A DNA stretch of 6,311 nucleotides, from the NCBI GenBank assembly GCA_910587785.1, contig CAJUOA010000143.1, positions 1 through 6,311 of the forward strand. Reading direction: 5' to 3'. Shown in pieces: positions 1 to 5,343 of the stretch. Position 1 is the stretch's first letter. Each line of letters starts with the position of its first letter. The position numbers and the translations under genes were made by a program. Under the pieces are notes generated by a model that made no database searches, was not told the origin of the DNA, and worked only from the letters and a program-made list of their open reading frames with translations. Source of the DNA: an uncultured Oscillospiraceae bacterium (GTDB lineage Bacteria; Bacillota; Clostridia; Oscillospirales; Oscillospiraceae).

Positions 1-561
1 CTTTTGCGCTGTTTTTCTACCCCCTTCTCTTGCTTTTAAACCTTGATTCGCATTGGGAATTTCATCCTCTGTTATAATTCTCCACTCTACATTCCTCTTT
101 AACCAGTAACGCCTCTCTATCTCAAGTTTCTCCCTTACCCTTAGTTTTTGGAGTTCTGTTTTGGGTTTTATTGCCCTTGCTACATAACCGCCATTTACCG
201 TGATCAGAAAATCTGTTGTCAATACATATGGGAAACCACTGACGTTATCATAAGGATACCGGATACCACAGGCATCTGCAATCCCAATAGCATCTGCTAT
301 TTCATCAAGAGGACACTGTTCCCGGATATCCATTGTTTTTTCAGACCAATCCAGTAGAAGGAAATACCGTAATTCCAAGTTTGACATCAGGTGATGGATT
401 CTTCCCGTAGTACGGCCTTTTACACGCGAAACTATCCCCTTAGAAGGGAAATCCTGAACCTGAACCCATGGCTTATATTCCATAAGTTCTCCCTGGCCTC
501 TCCCTTCGGCAAGATATTTGCGGTATTTGGCTTCATTCCATATTCTTGTCCTCTTTGCCAT
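1..561 (-). CDS. tnsA: TnsA endonuclease of a Tn7-like transposon (partial, C-terminus outside window)
   Basis: TnsA is the endonuclease of the heteromeric Tn7 transposase: it cuts the 5' ends of the transposon while TnsB cuts and joins the 3' ends. The minus-strand frame starts at ATG 561-559, with GGAG at 573-570 and an 8-nt spacer, and stays open for 187 codons to the window edge. Family hallmarks are visible: KPWVQVQDFPSKG (30-42), GRTTGRIHHLMSNLELRYF (49-67), IREQCPL (79-85), TTDFL (115-119), ARAIK (128-132), EKLEIERRYW (145-154) and ITEDEIP (163-169). The PD-(D/E)XK catalytic residues read as E63, D117 and K132; known Tn7 TnsA uses E63, D114 and K132. The catalytic domain is complete, but the C-terminal TnsC/DNA-binding domain (family length about 270 residues) lies beyond the edge. 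The gene is AT-rich, unlike its neighbours. tnsB should follow to the left. Identification is from recognised motifs, without a database search. Confidence 0.93.
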   Translation of the reverse strand, partial: MAKRTRIWNEAKYRKYLAEGRGQGELMEYKPWVQVQDFPSKGIVSRVKGRTTGRIHHLMSNLELRYFLLLDWSEKTMDIREQCPLDEIADAIGIADACGIRYPYDNVSGFPYVLTTDFLITVNGGYVARAIKPKTELQKLRVREKLEIERRYWLKRNVEWRIITEDEIPNANQGLKAREGGRKTAQK

Positions 562-574
562 ATCCACCACTCCG

Positions 575-709
575 ATGTCATGCTTTTTTATTATTTCATG
601 TTCATAATGTCATACTTTTTTATTATTTCCTTCCCTTGATTTTATATTACAACTTTTTTATTTCTATGTCACTCTTTTTTATCAAATTATCAAACTTTAT
701 TATAATTAG
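575..709 (-). repeat. Five TnsB-type binding repeats at the Tn7-like end
   Basis: On the plus strand a motif close to ATGTCATNCTTTTTTATTAT recurs. The two copies nearest tnsA (575-597 and 607-629) differ at one of 23 bases. More diverged copies lie at about 645-664, 666-688 and 687-709. Taking the C before the T-run as anchor, the sites fall at 583, 615, 653, 674 and 695. The outer three are therefore 21 bp apart and abut or overlap, while the inner two are 32 and 38 bp from the next site. Tn7 right ends carry closely packed TnsB sites of about 22 bp, so this is expected architecture. The sites fill the space between tnsA and the terminus and probably also cover the tnsA promoter. Confidence 0.85.
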
Positions 710-712
710 ACA

Positions 713-717
713 ACTCC
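713..717. other. Probable 5-bp target-site duplication of the Tn7-like insertion
   Basis: Tn7-family insertion duplicates 5 bp of target. With the element ending in ACA at 710-712, the flanking five bases (ACTCC) are the expected duplication. The second copy would lie beyond the far left end and cannot be seen. On the minus strand these bases are part of CAGGAGT right after a stop codon, which looks like the Shine-Dalgarno of the next gene in the interrupted locus. Confidence 0.6.
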
Positions 718-719
718 TG

Positions 720-1697
720 TCATGGAAGTCTGCCGTAGCAGTAAAAGTGTTCCTGCCAATAATTTGAGCTTAAATTGGCATAAGAAATGGGATTTCCACA
801 ATGTATCATCATGTTATTGCCCACATAAATACCACAGTGAATGGGGGCGTTGGGGTCCGGGGCGTCATAGGTATTGATGAAAAACACCAAATCGCCGGGA
901 CGGGCGTTGGCCGGGGAAACCGGGGTGCAGATGTTGCAAAGGCTCTTTGCTCCAAGCCGCCCCACGTTCCAGCCGGAGTGGTTGATGACCCAGCTGACAA
1001 AGCCAGAACAGTCAAAGGAAGTGCTGGGACTGCTGCCGCCCCAGACGTAGGGCATCCCCAAATATTTCTCCGCCTCCGTGAGCATAGCGGCGAATACTTC
1101 GTTCTCCAGGGCTTCCGGCGGTACATCGTAGTCCAGATAGTCCTCCCGCTGGGATGCGTTGGGGTATTGCTCTACGGGAAACAGGTCTGGCCAGTTGCCC
1201 TGGTTCGCCATATACACGGAGTAGGCACTCAGCTGATCTTCGCTCAGAATGTAGACCGGAAGATGGGACAGGTCGAAATTCTCCAGTTTGACGTTGCAGA
1301 TGTAGTAGTTATAAGGGATATCGCCGTCATCTGTTGAATAATACCGAACCTCCACATCCACTGTCTGAGTGAGGGTGTACTGCCGGTCAAAGAGCATCTG
1401 CAATGTCCCCTGTACCTCGCTCCTGATCCATGTCCCCAGATGGTAGGCGGTGAGAATGGAGATCAGCACATAGGGGTCATGCCCGATGCTGTCCAAGTCA
1501 TAACGGTACTCATCATAGGAAAGCTGGTGGGGCGAGATGTTCAACTGCTTTGCGAGTATCTGCCGGTCGCCGGGGGCCTGATTGAGCATATACACAAAGT
1601 CGGAATTTTCAAAGATATTTTCCACTTCTCGGCTGGAAAGCAAGTCCTTGACGTTCTGGGTAATGCCGGTGTATCTGCCACAGGAACGGCAGGCCAT
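720..1697 (-). CDS. NlpC/P60 (C40) peptidase remnant, CD1108-type conjugative-element protein, fused to a VirB4 fragment
   Basis: The 325-codon frame is a chimera. Residues about 60-325 resemble the C-terminal part of the CD1108-family protein of clostridial integrative conjugative elements, a cell-wall hydrolase that helps the conjugation machine cross peptidoglycan. The NlpC/P60 domain (about 205-325) carries the catalytic Cys in SFDCSGF (C230), the His in PIHCGIYVG (H287) and a third polar residue H299 in MMIHCG, so the active site is intact. Residues 10-61 come from a VirB4-type ATPase. The membrane anchor and N-terminal half usual in this family are missing, and there is no signal peptide, so a product would stay in the cytoplasm. 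A GGAG lies 7 nt before the ATG at 1697, but it falls inside transposase-derived sequence and is probably fortuitous. The stop (TGA, 722-720) is 7 bp from the Tn7-like end. Most likely a pseudogene with a by-chance open fusion frame. Confidence 0.8.
   Translation of the reverse strand: MACRSCGRYTGITQNVKDLLSSREVENIFENSDFVYMLNQAPGDRQILAKQLNISPHQLSYDEYRYDLDSIGHDPYVLISILTAYHLGTWIRSEVQGTLQMLFDRQYTLTQTVDVEVRYYSTDDGDIPYNYYICNVKLENFDLSHLPVYILSEDQLSAYSVYMANQGNWPDLFPVEQYPNASQREDYLDYDVPPEALENEVFAAMLTEAEKYLGMPYVWGGSSPSTSFDCSGFVSWVINHSGWNVGRLGAKSLCNICTPVSPANARPGDLVFFINTYDAPDPNAPIHCGIYVGNNMMIHCGNPISYANLSSNYWQEHFYCYGRLP
1515..1676 (-). pseudogene. VirB4/TraE-type conjugation ATPase fragment (near the C-terminus)
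   Basis: About 52 residues match the conserved stretch near the C-terminus of the VirB4-like ATPase that powers the type IV secretion machine of clostridial conjugative elements. The recognisable pieces are GITQNVKDLLSS, then ENIFENSDFVYMLNQA, then GDRQILAKQLNISPHQLSY. In intact relatives LSY continues into VTHS and a glycine-rich segment. Here it switches to the downstream NlpC/P60 protein at about 1515-1520. In these elements the virB4-like gene lies just upstream of the NlpC/P60 gene, so one deletion removing the end of the first and the start of the second explains the junction. The Walker motifs are absent and the fragment cannot be a functional ATPase. The upstream edge (about 1670-1680) abuts the transposase scrap. 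Identification is from memory of the family. Confidence 0.75.
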
Positions 1698-1851
1698 ACA
1701 AATGCTCCAGCAGCGCCATTTTGATCAGCACCACCGGATCGATCCCGGGCCGCCCGTTATCTTCACAGTAGTATGGCCTCAGCCGTTCATAGGCGATGGC
1801 AGTATCGAAGAAGTTCACACCCAGCTTGATGCCCAGGCCCATGATGGCCAT
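1681..1851 (-). pseudogene. IS1182-type transposase remnant (N-terminal scrap)
   Basis: The minus-strand frame contains YERLRPYYCEDNGRPGIDP followed by VVLIKMALLEHLYGLP (about 1791-1687). This is the conserved N-terminal segment of IS1182-family DDE transposases, which normally continues into a serine-leucine-arginine motif and the catalytic domain. Here the match stops after LP and the DNA becomes VirB4-derived, so more than 85% of the transposase is gone. The codons before it (1851 to about 1795, including LGVNFFDTA) do not clearly match the family. They could be diverged transposase or another fragment, so the 5' edge and start codon are uncertain. The 75 bp between this ATG and the cysS stop holds no recognisable terminal inverted repeat or cysS terminator. 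Confidence 0.7.
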
Positions 1852-1925
1852 GAGCTTGGCGGCAGCGGCGGACTTGCCGCCTATCTTGAACCGGAGCGGC
1901 CTTTATACTGCACAGAACAGATACC

Positions 1926-3377
1926 TCAGACTCTCCGCCAAGCGGCTCCGTCCTTGGTATCGGTGACCTCGACGCCCATCGCCTTGAGCGCGTCGCGGAT
2001 ACGGTCGGCCCCGGCGAAATCCTTCGCCTTTTTGGCCTGGGCCCGCTGGAGGACCAGAGCGTCCACCTCCGGGTCGCCCTCGCCGGTGATGACGATGCCG
2101 CCGGAGGCGCTGGCGGAGGCTTTGATCTTCTCGTCCGCCTCCCGTTTTGCTGCCGCTTTTTCCAGGAGGTCCAAACCCAAAACCCGGTCGAAATCCGCCA
2201 GGAGGGCCAATTTGGTCCCGTCATTGGCCGGAGCCTTCAGCACGTCGTACACCGCCGTGACGCCCAGGGAGGTGTTCAGGTCGCTGCCCAGGGCGGCGCG
2301 GAATTTCTCCTTCTGGACGTCAAAGACCGCCTGGTCGACGGCCCCATCGCCGGGCTTCAGCGCCGCCACCCGGGCAATAAGCTTGTTGTAGGTCCCCTGA
2401 GCGTTGTCCAGGTTCTCCCAGGAGAAGACCAGGCTCTTGCGGTAGTGGCTCTGGAGGCAGAAGAGGCGGTAGGCCAAGGGGTCATAGCCCTTCTCCACCA
2501 GCAGGGACACGGTCAGGAACTCCCCCTTGGACTTGCTCATCTTTCCGGAGTTGGTGTTCAGATGGAGGACGTGCATCCACCAGTTGCACCACTTGTGGCC
2601 CAGGCAGCTCTCGGACTGGGCGATCTCGTTGGTGTGGTGAGGGAAGGCGTTGTCGATGCCGCCGCAGTGGATGTCCAGGTCCTCGCCCAGGTGCTTCATG
2701 GAGATGGCAGAGCACTCGATATGCCACCCCGGGTAGCCCACACCCCAGGGGGAATCCCACTTGAGGGCCTGATCCTCGAACTTGGACTGGGTGAACCAGA
2801 GGACAAAGTCGTTCTTATTGCGCTTGTTGGTGTCCTCCTCCACGCCCTCCCGGACGCCCACGGCCAGGTCCTCGGCGTCGTGGTCGTTGAAGATATAGTA
2901 GCGCTCCAGCTTGGAGGTATCGAAGTACACGTTGCCCCCGGCCTGGTAGGCGTAGCCGGTGTCGATGAGCTTGGAGATGATCTCGATATACTCCGGGATG
3001 CAGCTGGTGGCGGGTTCCACCACGTCGGGGCGCTTGATGTTGAGCTTGGCGCAGTCGTCAAAGAATGCGTCGGTGTAGAAGCGGGCGATGTCCATGACGG
3101 ACTTGTTCTCCCGCTTCGCGCCCTTGAGCATCTTGTCCTCGCCGGTGTCGGCGTCGCTGGAGAGGTGGCCCACGTCGGTGATGTTCATGACCCGCTTGAC
3201 GGGGTAGCCCTCATAGCGCAGGAACTTCTCCAGGACATCCTCCATGATATAGCAGCGCAGATTTCCGATATGGGCATAGTGGTAGACCGTAGGGCCGCAG
3301 GTGTACATCTTGACGATGTCCGGGTGGTTGGGGACGAACTCCTCCTTGCGCCGGGTGGCGGAATTGTACAGATACAT
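1926..3377 (-). CDS. cysS: Cysteinyl-tRNA synthetase
   Basis: This cytoplasmic class I aminoacyl-tRNA synthetase charges tRNA-Cys with cysteine using ATP. The 483-residue protein has the usual family length. The HIGH-type signature is HIGN (36-39) and the second signature is KMSKS (279-283). The zinc site that selects the cysteine thiol is complete: C27 in the CGPTVY segment, C222 in GWHIECSAI, and H247 and E251 in HHTNE. The C-terminal part (about 340-483) is the DALR-like helical and anticodon-recognition region. The frame extends 16 codons upstream, but ATG 3377-3375 is preferred because AAGGAG sits about 9 nt before it and family proteins start with a short strand like MYLYNSATRRKEE. The Shine-Dalgarno overlaps the last codons of cysE, 5 bp separate the genes, and both lie under the upstream cysteine T-box. 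The 3' end abuts mobile-element debris but the protein looks intact. Confidence 0.97.
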   Translation of the reverse strand: MYLYNSATRRKEEFVPNHPDIVKMYTCGPTVYHYAHIGNLRCYIMEDVLEKFLRYEGYPVKRVMNITDVGHLSSDADTGEDKMLKGAKRENKSVMDIARFYTDAFFDDCAKLNIKRPDVVEPATSCIPEYIEIISKLIDTGYAYQAGGNVYFDTSKLERYYIFNDHDAEDLAVGVREGVEEDTNKRNKNDFVLWFTQSKFEDQALKWDSPWGVGYPGWHIECSAISMKHLGEDLDIHCGGIDNAFPHHTNEIAQSESCLGHKWCNWWMHVLHLNTNSGKMSKSKGEFLTVSLLVEKGYDPLAYRLFCLQSHYRKSLVFSWENLDNAQGTYNKLIARVAALKPGDGAVDQAVFDVQKEKFRAALGSDLNTSLGVTAVYDVLKAPANDGTKLALLADFDRVLGLDLLEKAAAKREADEKIKASASASGGIVITGEGDPEVDALVLQRAQAKKAKDFAGADRIRDALKAMGVEVTDTKDGAAWRRV

Positions 3378-3382
3378 AGCGG

Positions 3383-4042
3383 TTATTCTCCTTTTGACGA
3401 GATATTGGCTTTTGATTGTTCCCATTTCTGCTCCAGGGCAGTCAGGCGGGCGGCGAGGTCCTCCAGGCGCTGGGCGGTGGGGCTGGAGATGCCGGTGTGG
3501 TCCAGCTCATCCACGGGGCGGGGGACCTTCTCCCCGTTGAGGCGCACCACCTGGGCGGGCACGCCCACGGCGGTGGCCCCGGCGGGCACATCCCGGAGCA
3601 CCACGGCCCCGGCGGCGATGCGGGCGTTGTCCCCCACGGTGAGGGGCCCCAGCACCCGGGCCCCGGCCCCCACCAGCACGCCGTTTCCCAGGGTGGGGTG
3701 GCGTTTGCCGGTGTCCTTGCCGGTGCCGCCCAGGGTGACGCCCTGGTAGAGGAGCACGTCGTCGCCGATGACGGTGGTTTCGCCGATGACGATGCCCGCG
3801 CCGTGGTCGATGACCAGGCGGCGTCCGATAGACGCGCCGGGGTGGATCTCCACGCCGGTCCAGACCCGGGCCCACTGGGAGACCAGCCGGGCAAGGAAGC
3901 AGAGCCTCCGGCAGTGGAGCCAATGGGCGAGGCGGTAGTAGAGGAGGGCGTGGACGCCGGGATAGAGGAGGAGGACCTCCAGAGCGCTCCTTGCGGCGGG
4001 GTCCCGGCGCTGGTAGGCCCTAAGAGTTTCCAGCAGTTTCAT
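3383..4042 (-). CDS. cysE: Serine O-acetyltransferase
   Basis: This cytoplasmic enzyme transfers acetyl from acetyl-CoA to L-serine, giving O-acetylserine, the first committed step of cysteine synthesis before O-acetylserine sulfhydrylase (not in this window). The 219-residue protein is the short bacterial form. An N-terminal helical part (1-60, with YRLAHWL) is followed by left-handed hexapeptide-repeat strands, about 64-170. HPGASIG (67-73), IDHGAGIVIGET (78-89), VTLGGTGK and KRHPTLG are typical. The catalytic His is H80 after D79, and D14 lies 66 residues before it, the same separation as D92 and H158 of the E. coli enzyme. The tail after about 190 is short, helical and charged. The ATG at 4042 has AAAGGA with an 8-nt spacer. 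The gene is first in the cysE-cysS operon, and its stop is 5 bp before cysS, so the two are probably co-translated. Confidence 0.95.
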   Translation of the reverse strand: MKLLETLRAYQRRDPAARSALEVLLLYPGVHALLYYRLAHWLHCRRLCFLARLVSQWARVWTGVEIHPGASIGRRLVIDHGAGIVIGETTVIGDDVLLYQGVTLGGTGKDTGKRHPTLGNGVLVGAGARVLGPLTVGDNARIAAGAVVLRDVPAGATAVGVPAQVVRLNGEKVPRPVDELDHTGISSPTAQRLEDLAARLTALEQKWEQSKANISSKGE

Positions 4043-4115
4043 GATAAGGGTCCTTTCCCAGAAAATAGGCGGGGAAAAGCTTTATCATCCTTCTTTTTTG
4101 TCTCCGGGCCCCAGC

Positions 4116-4153
4116 AAAAAACGCCCCGCCGTCCCCCATGGGACGGAGAGGCG
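4116..4153 (-). terminator. T-box regulated intrinsic terminator before cysE
   Basis: A 14-position stem (4153-4140 against 4135-4122) with one mismatch and one G-T pair closes a 4-nt loop and is followed by six T (4121-4116). The core is CGTCCC/GGGACG. Its left arm shares CTCTCC with the right arm of the antiterminator, so the two structures exclude each other. It lies 73 bp before the cysE start. Confidence 0.93.
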
Positions 4154-4338
4154 CCCAGGCGCGGTTCCACTCTCCTCTTTGACTTTCCGGGCCTGTAACG
4201 GGGCCCACACGGAGGGCATTGCCCCTCCCACTCCCGGACGCACGTTCCCCAGGTCCTTGCGCGGGGCCGCTCTCAGCGGCGTACGGCCCCTCTCTGTCGG
4301 TCGGGCGCTGGGTACTCTTTCCGTTCCTCGTGGATATT
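4116..4338 (-). promoter_or_regulatory. Cysteine T-box riboswitch leader of cysE-cysS
   Basis: A T-box leader binds uncharged tRNA through a codon-like specifier and the T-box bulge and then prevents termination. All parts can be found. In Stem I, CGGA (4323-4320) pairs with TCCG (4238-4235) and CCCAG (4312-4308) with CTGGG (4252-4248). They enclose AGAGTA on one side and a specifier loop (4247-4239) on the other. The loop contains TGC (4242-4240), a cysteine codon followed by a purine. Middle hairpins are GGAGGG/CCCTCC (4228-4211) and GGGCC/GGCCC (4206-4189). The antiterminator is GGAGAG (4175-4170) with CTCTCC (4150-4145), framing the T-box bulge TGGAACC (4169-4163) and a GCGCC hairpin. The transcript start near 4338 is estimated from the promoter. 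Uncharged tRNA-Cys should therefore induce both genes. Confidence 0.93.
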
Positions 4339-4344
4339 TCCATT

Positions 4345-4373
4345 ATATTACCATGGGCCGGGGGAAGTGTCAA
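4345..4373 (-). promoter_or_regulatory. Sigma-A-type promoter of the cysE-cysS operon
   Basis: On the minus strand a perfect TTGACA (4373-4368) and TAATAT (4350-4345) are separated by 17 bp. The start is expected near 4338, immediately before the T-box Stem I. The strong consensus fits a constitutive promoter whose output is set by the riboswitch. Confidence 0.85.
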
Positions 4374-4462
4374 GGGCGGCGGAAAATTTTTGCGTGGGAG
4401 GGGGCGCTATTTACGCTTTTTCCCCTTTTCACGGGTGGAAAGATGGTTTTTTGACAGGCAGT

Positions 4463-4492
4463 GAAAAAGTCTGGCAAAGGGCGGACTTTTTC
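4463..4492. repeat. Intergenic inverted repeat
   Basis: GAAAAAGTC (4463-4471) and GACTTTTTC (4484-4492) form a perfect 9-bp inverted repeat with a 12-nt loop. T-runs lie inside the stem on both strands, so it could act as a weak bidirectional terminator. It lies between the cysE-cysS promoter and the response-regulator promoter. I see no open frame of coding character between 4374 and 4653. Confidence 0.6.
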
Positions 4493-4498
4493 GACACG

Positions 4499-4537
4499 CT
4501 GACCGGAGCTTCAAGAATTCCGGTCAGATTCTTTTTT
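4499..4537 (+). terminator. Intrinsic terminator in the divergent intergenic region, without an obvious gene upstream
   Basis: CTGACCGGA (4499-4507) pairs perfectly with TCCGGTCAG (4519-4527) and is followed by a T-rich run (4528-4537, six T at its end). The T-run makes it directional to the plus strand. Nothing upstream on that strand looks like a gene, and it lies before, not after, the likely response-regulator promoter. It may insulate that gene from read-through, or be left over from a gene lost by rearrangement. Confidence 0.75.
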
Positions 4538-4597
4538 ATCCGAGACGCCTTTTCTCAGCCTTGGAGAAAAATTTTTTAAAAAGGACAGTCTGTTGTA

Positions 4598-4626
4598 ACA
4601 TTTTGCGGACATTTCTCTGTTATACT
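4598..4626 (+). promoter_or_regulatory. Response-regulator promoter with an OmpR/PhoB-type direct repeat
   Basis: A good -10 element TATACT (4621-4626) lies 27 bp before the start codon, but no consensus -35 is present at the right distance. In its place is the direct repeat ACATTT (4598-4603) and ACATTT (4609-4614), 11 bp apart with 5 bp between copies. Dimers of OmpR/PhoB-family regulators typically bind such one-turn repeats, and overlap with a poor -35 is typical of activated promoters. Autoactivation by the downstream regulator is inferred. Confidence 0.6.
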
Positions 4627-4653
4627 GCCCTTATCACAAAAGGAGGCTGGGCC

Positions 4654-5343
4654 ATGAAACGGATACTGATTGTCGAGGACGACGCCCTTTTGAATAAAAC
4701 TTTAGCCTACAACCTGATTTCCGACGGCTGGGAGGTCACCCCCGCCCTGAATGCCAGGACCGCCGAAAATCTGCTGGCCGGGACAGAATATGACCTGGTG
4801 CTGCTGGACATCAATCTGCCGGACGGGAACGGCTACGACCTGTGCAGACTTGTCAAGCCGGAGCACCCGGACACGGTAGTAATCTTCCTCACCGCCAACG
4901 ACCAGGAGCGCGACCAGATCCAGGGCTATGAGGCGGGAGCGGTAGACTACATCACCAAGCCCTTTTCCATCGGGGCCTTGCAGCGGAAGATCCGCGCCAT
5001 GTTCGCCATGCTGGAGCACCACAAGCCGGCAAAGGACCTGTACGACGACGGCAGGCTGTTCCTGGACTTCTCGGAGCAGGCCGCTGCCCTGAACGGGAAG
5101 CCGCTGACCCTCTCCCCCATGGAGTACAAGATGCTGTACCTGTTCTGCAAAAATCCCCGGCAGGTCCTGACCCGGCAGAGGCTCTTGGAGCGGCTGTGGG
5201 ACGTGGAGGAGAAATTTGTGGACGAGCACACCCTGACCACCTCCATCAGCCGCGTCCGGGGCAAGATCGAGGCGGAGGGCGACACCTACATCAAGACCAT
5301 CTACGGAATCGGCTACCAGTGGACAGGGGGTGAGCGGAAGTGA
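4654..5343 (+). CDS. OmpR-family response regulator
   Basis: This is a DNA-binding response regulator, 229 residues. The receiver domain (1-120) has the full phosphorylation set: acidic pair D9/D10, phospho-acceptor D52 in LLDINLPDG, switch residue T80 in FLTAND, and K102 in DYITKPF. The C-terminal winged helix (about 128-225) has the usual OmpR/PhoB features: LTLSPMEYKML, then the transactivation loop and recognition helix around VDEHTLTTSISRVRGKIE, ending in the hairpin YIKTIYGIGYQW. ATG 4654 is chosen over an upstream in-frame ATG at 4561 because AGGAGG (4641-4646) is ideally placed and MKRILIVEDD is the normal family start. The kinase start overlaps its stop by 4 nt. The sequence resembles regulators of clostridial systems that control ABC-type peptide or antimicrobial exporters. 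That role is inferred, and no transporter is visible here. Confidence 0.95.
   Translation: MKRILIVEDDALLNKTLAYNLISDGWEVTPALNARTAENLLAGTEYDLVLLDINLPDGNGYDLCRLVKPEHPDTVVIFLTANDQERDQIQGYEAGAVDYITKPFSIGALQRKIRAMFAMLEHHKPAKDLYDDGRLFLDFSEQAAALNGKPLTLSPMEYKMLYLFCKNPRQVLTRQRLLERLWDVEEKFVDEHTLTTSISRVRGKIEAEGDTYIKTIYGIGYQWTGGERK

Larger units (their letters stand above)
1..712 (-). mobile_element. Tn7-like transposon, tnsA-proximal (right) end
   Basis: The element enters from the left edge and ends at 712. Read inward on the minus strand the end begins TGTCTAATT and is followed directly by ATAATAAAGT. Classical Tn7 begins TGTGGGCGG followed by ACAATAAAGT, so the terminal TGT, the 9-nt spacing and the first TnsB-type core coincide. 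tnsA is the first gene inside this end, as in Tn7, so by convention this is the right end. Only about 0.7 kb is visible; the other transposition genes, the targeting protein and any cargo are outside. The abrupt change from AT-rich to GC-rich sequence near 712-720 supports the boundary. Confidence 0.85.

Noticed and set aside
575..709. AT-rich repeats as a possible CRISPR array
   Set aside because: The repeats are short, diverged and irregularly spaced (21-38 bp), with no unique spacers of constant size. They match TnsB-site architecture next to tnsA. Nothing in the window shows whether the element is CRISPR-associated.
148..767. Three short plus-strand open frames
   Set aside because: The first two lie antisense to tnsA, and the second and third run into the TnsB-site array. 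Their translations are phenylalanine/isoleucine-rich products of T-runs, without domains or good ribosome-binding sites.
720..1697. An intact, secreted cell-wall hydrolase of the host
   Set aside because: The catalytic residues are present, but the protein lacks a signal peptide or membrane anchor and begins with VirB4-derived sequence, so a remnant is more likely.
2445..3749. A 434-codon plus-strand open frame
   Set aside because: It is antisense to cysS and cysE, and its valine/glycine/histidine-rich translation is the mirror of GC-rich codons. Both minus-strand genes have complete family motifs, so this is a shadow.
4041..4454. Plus-strand open frames across the T-box and promoter region
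   Set aside because: The sequence is fully explained on the other strand by the leader, terminator and promoter. The frames lack Shine-Dalgarno sequences.
4451..4456. TTGACA on the plus strand as a possible promoter
   Set aside because: There is no -10-like sequence 16-18 bp downstream, and a terminator follows within 50 bp.
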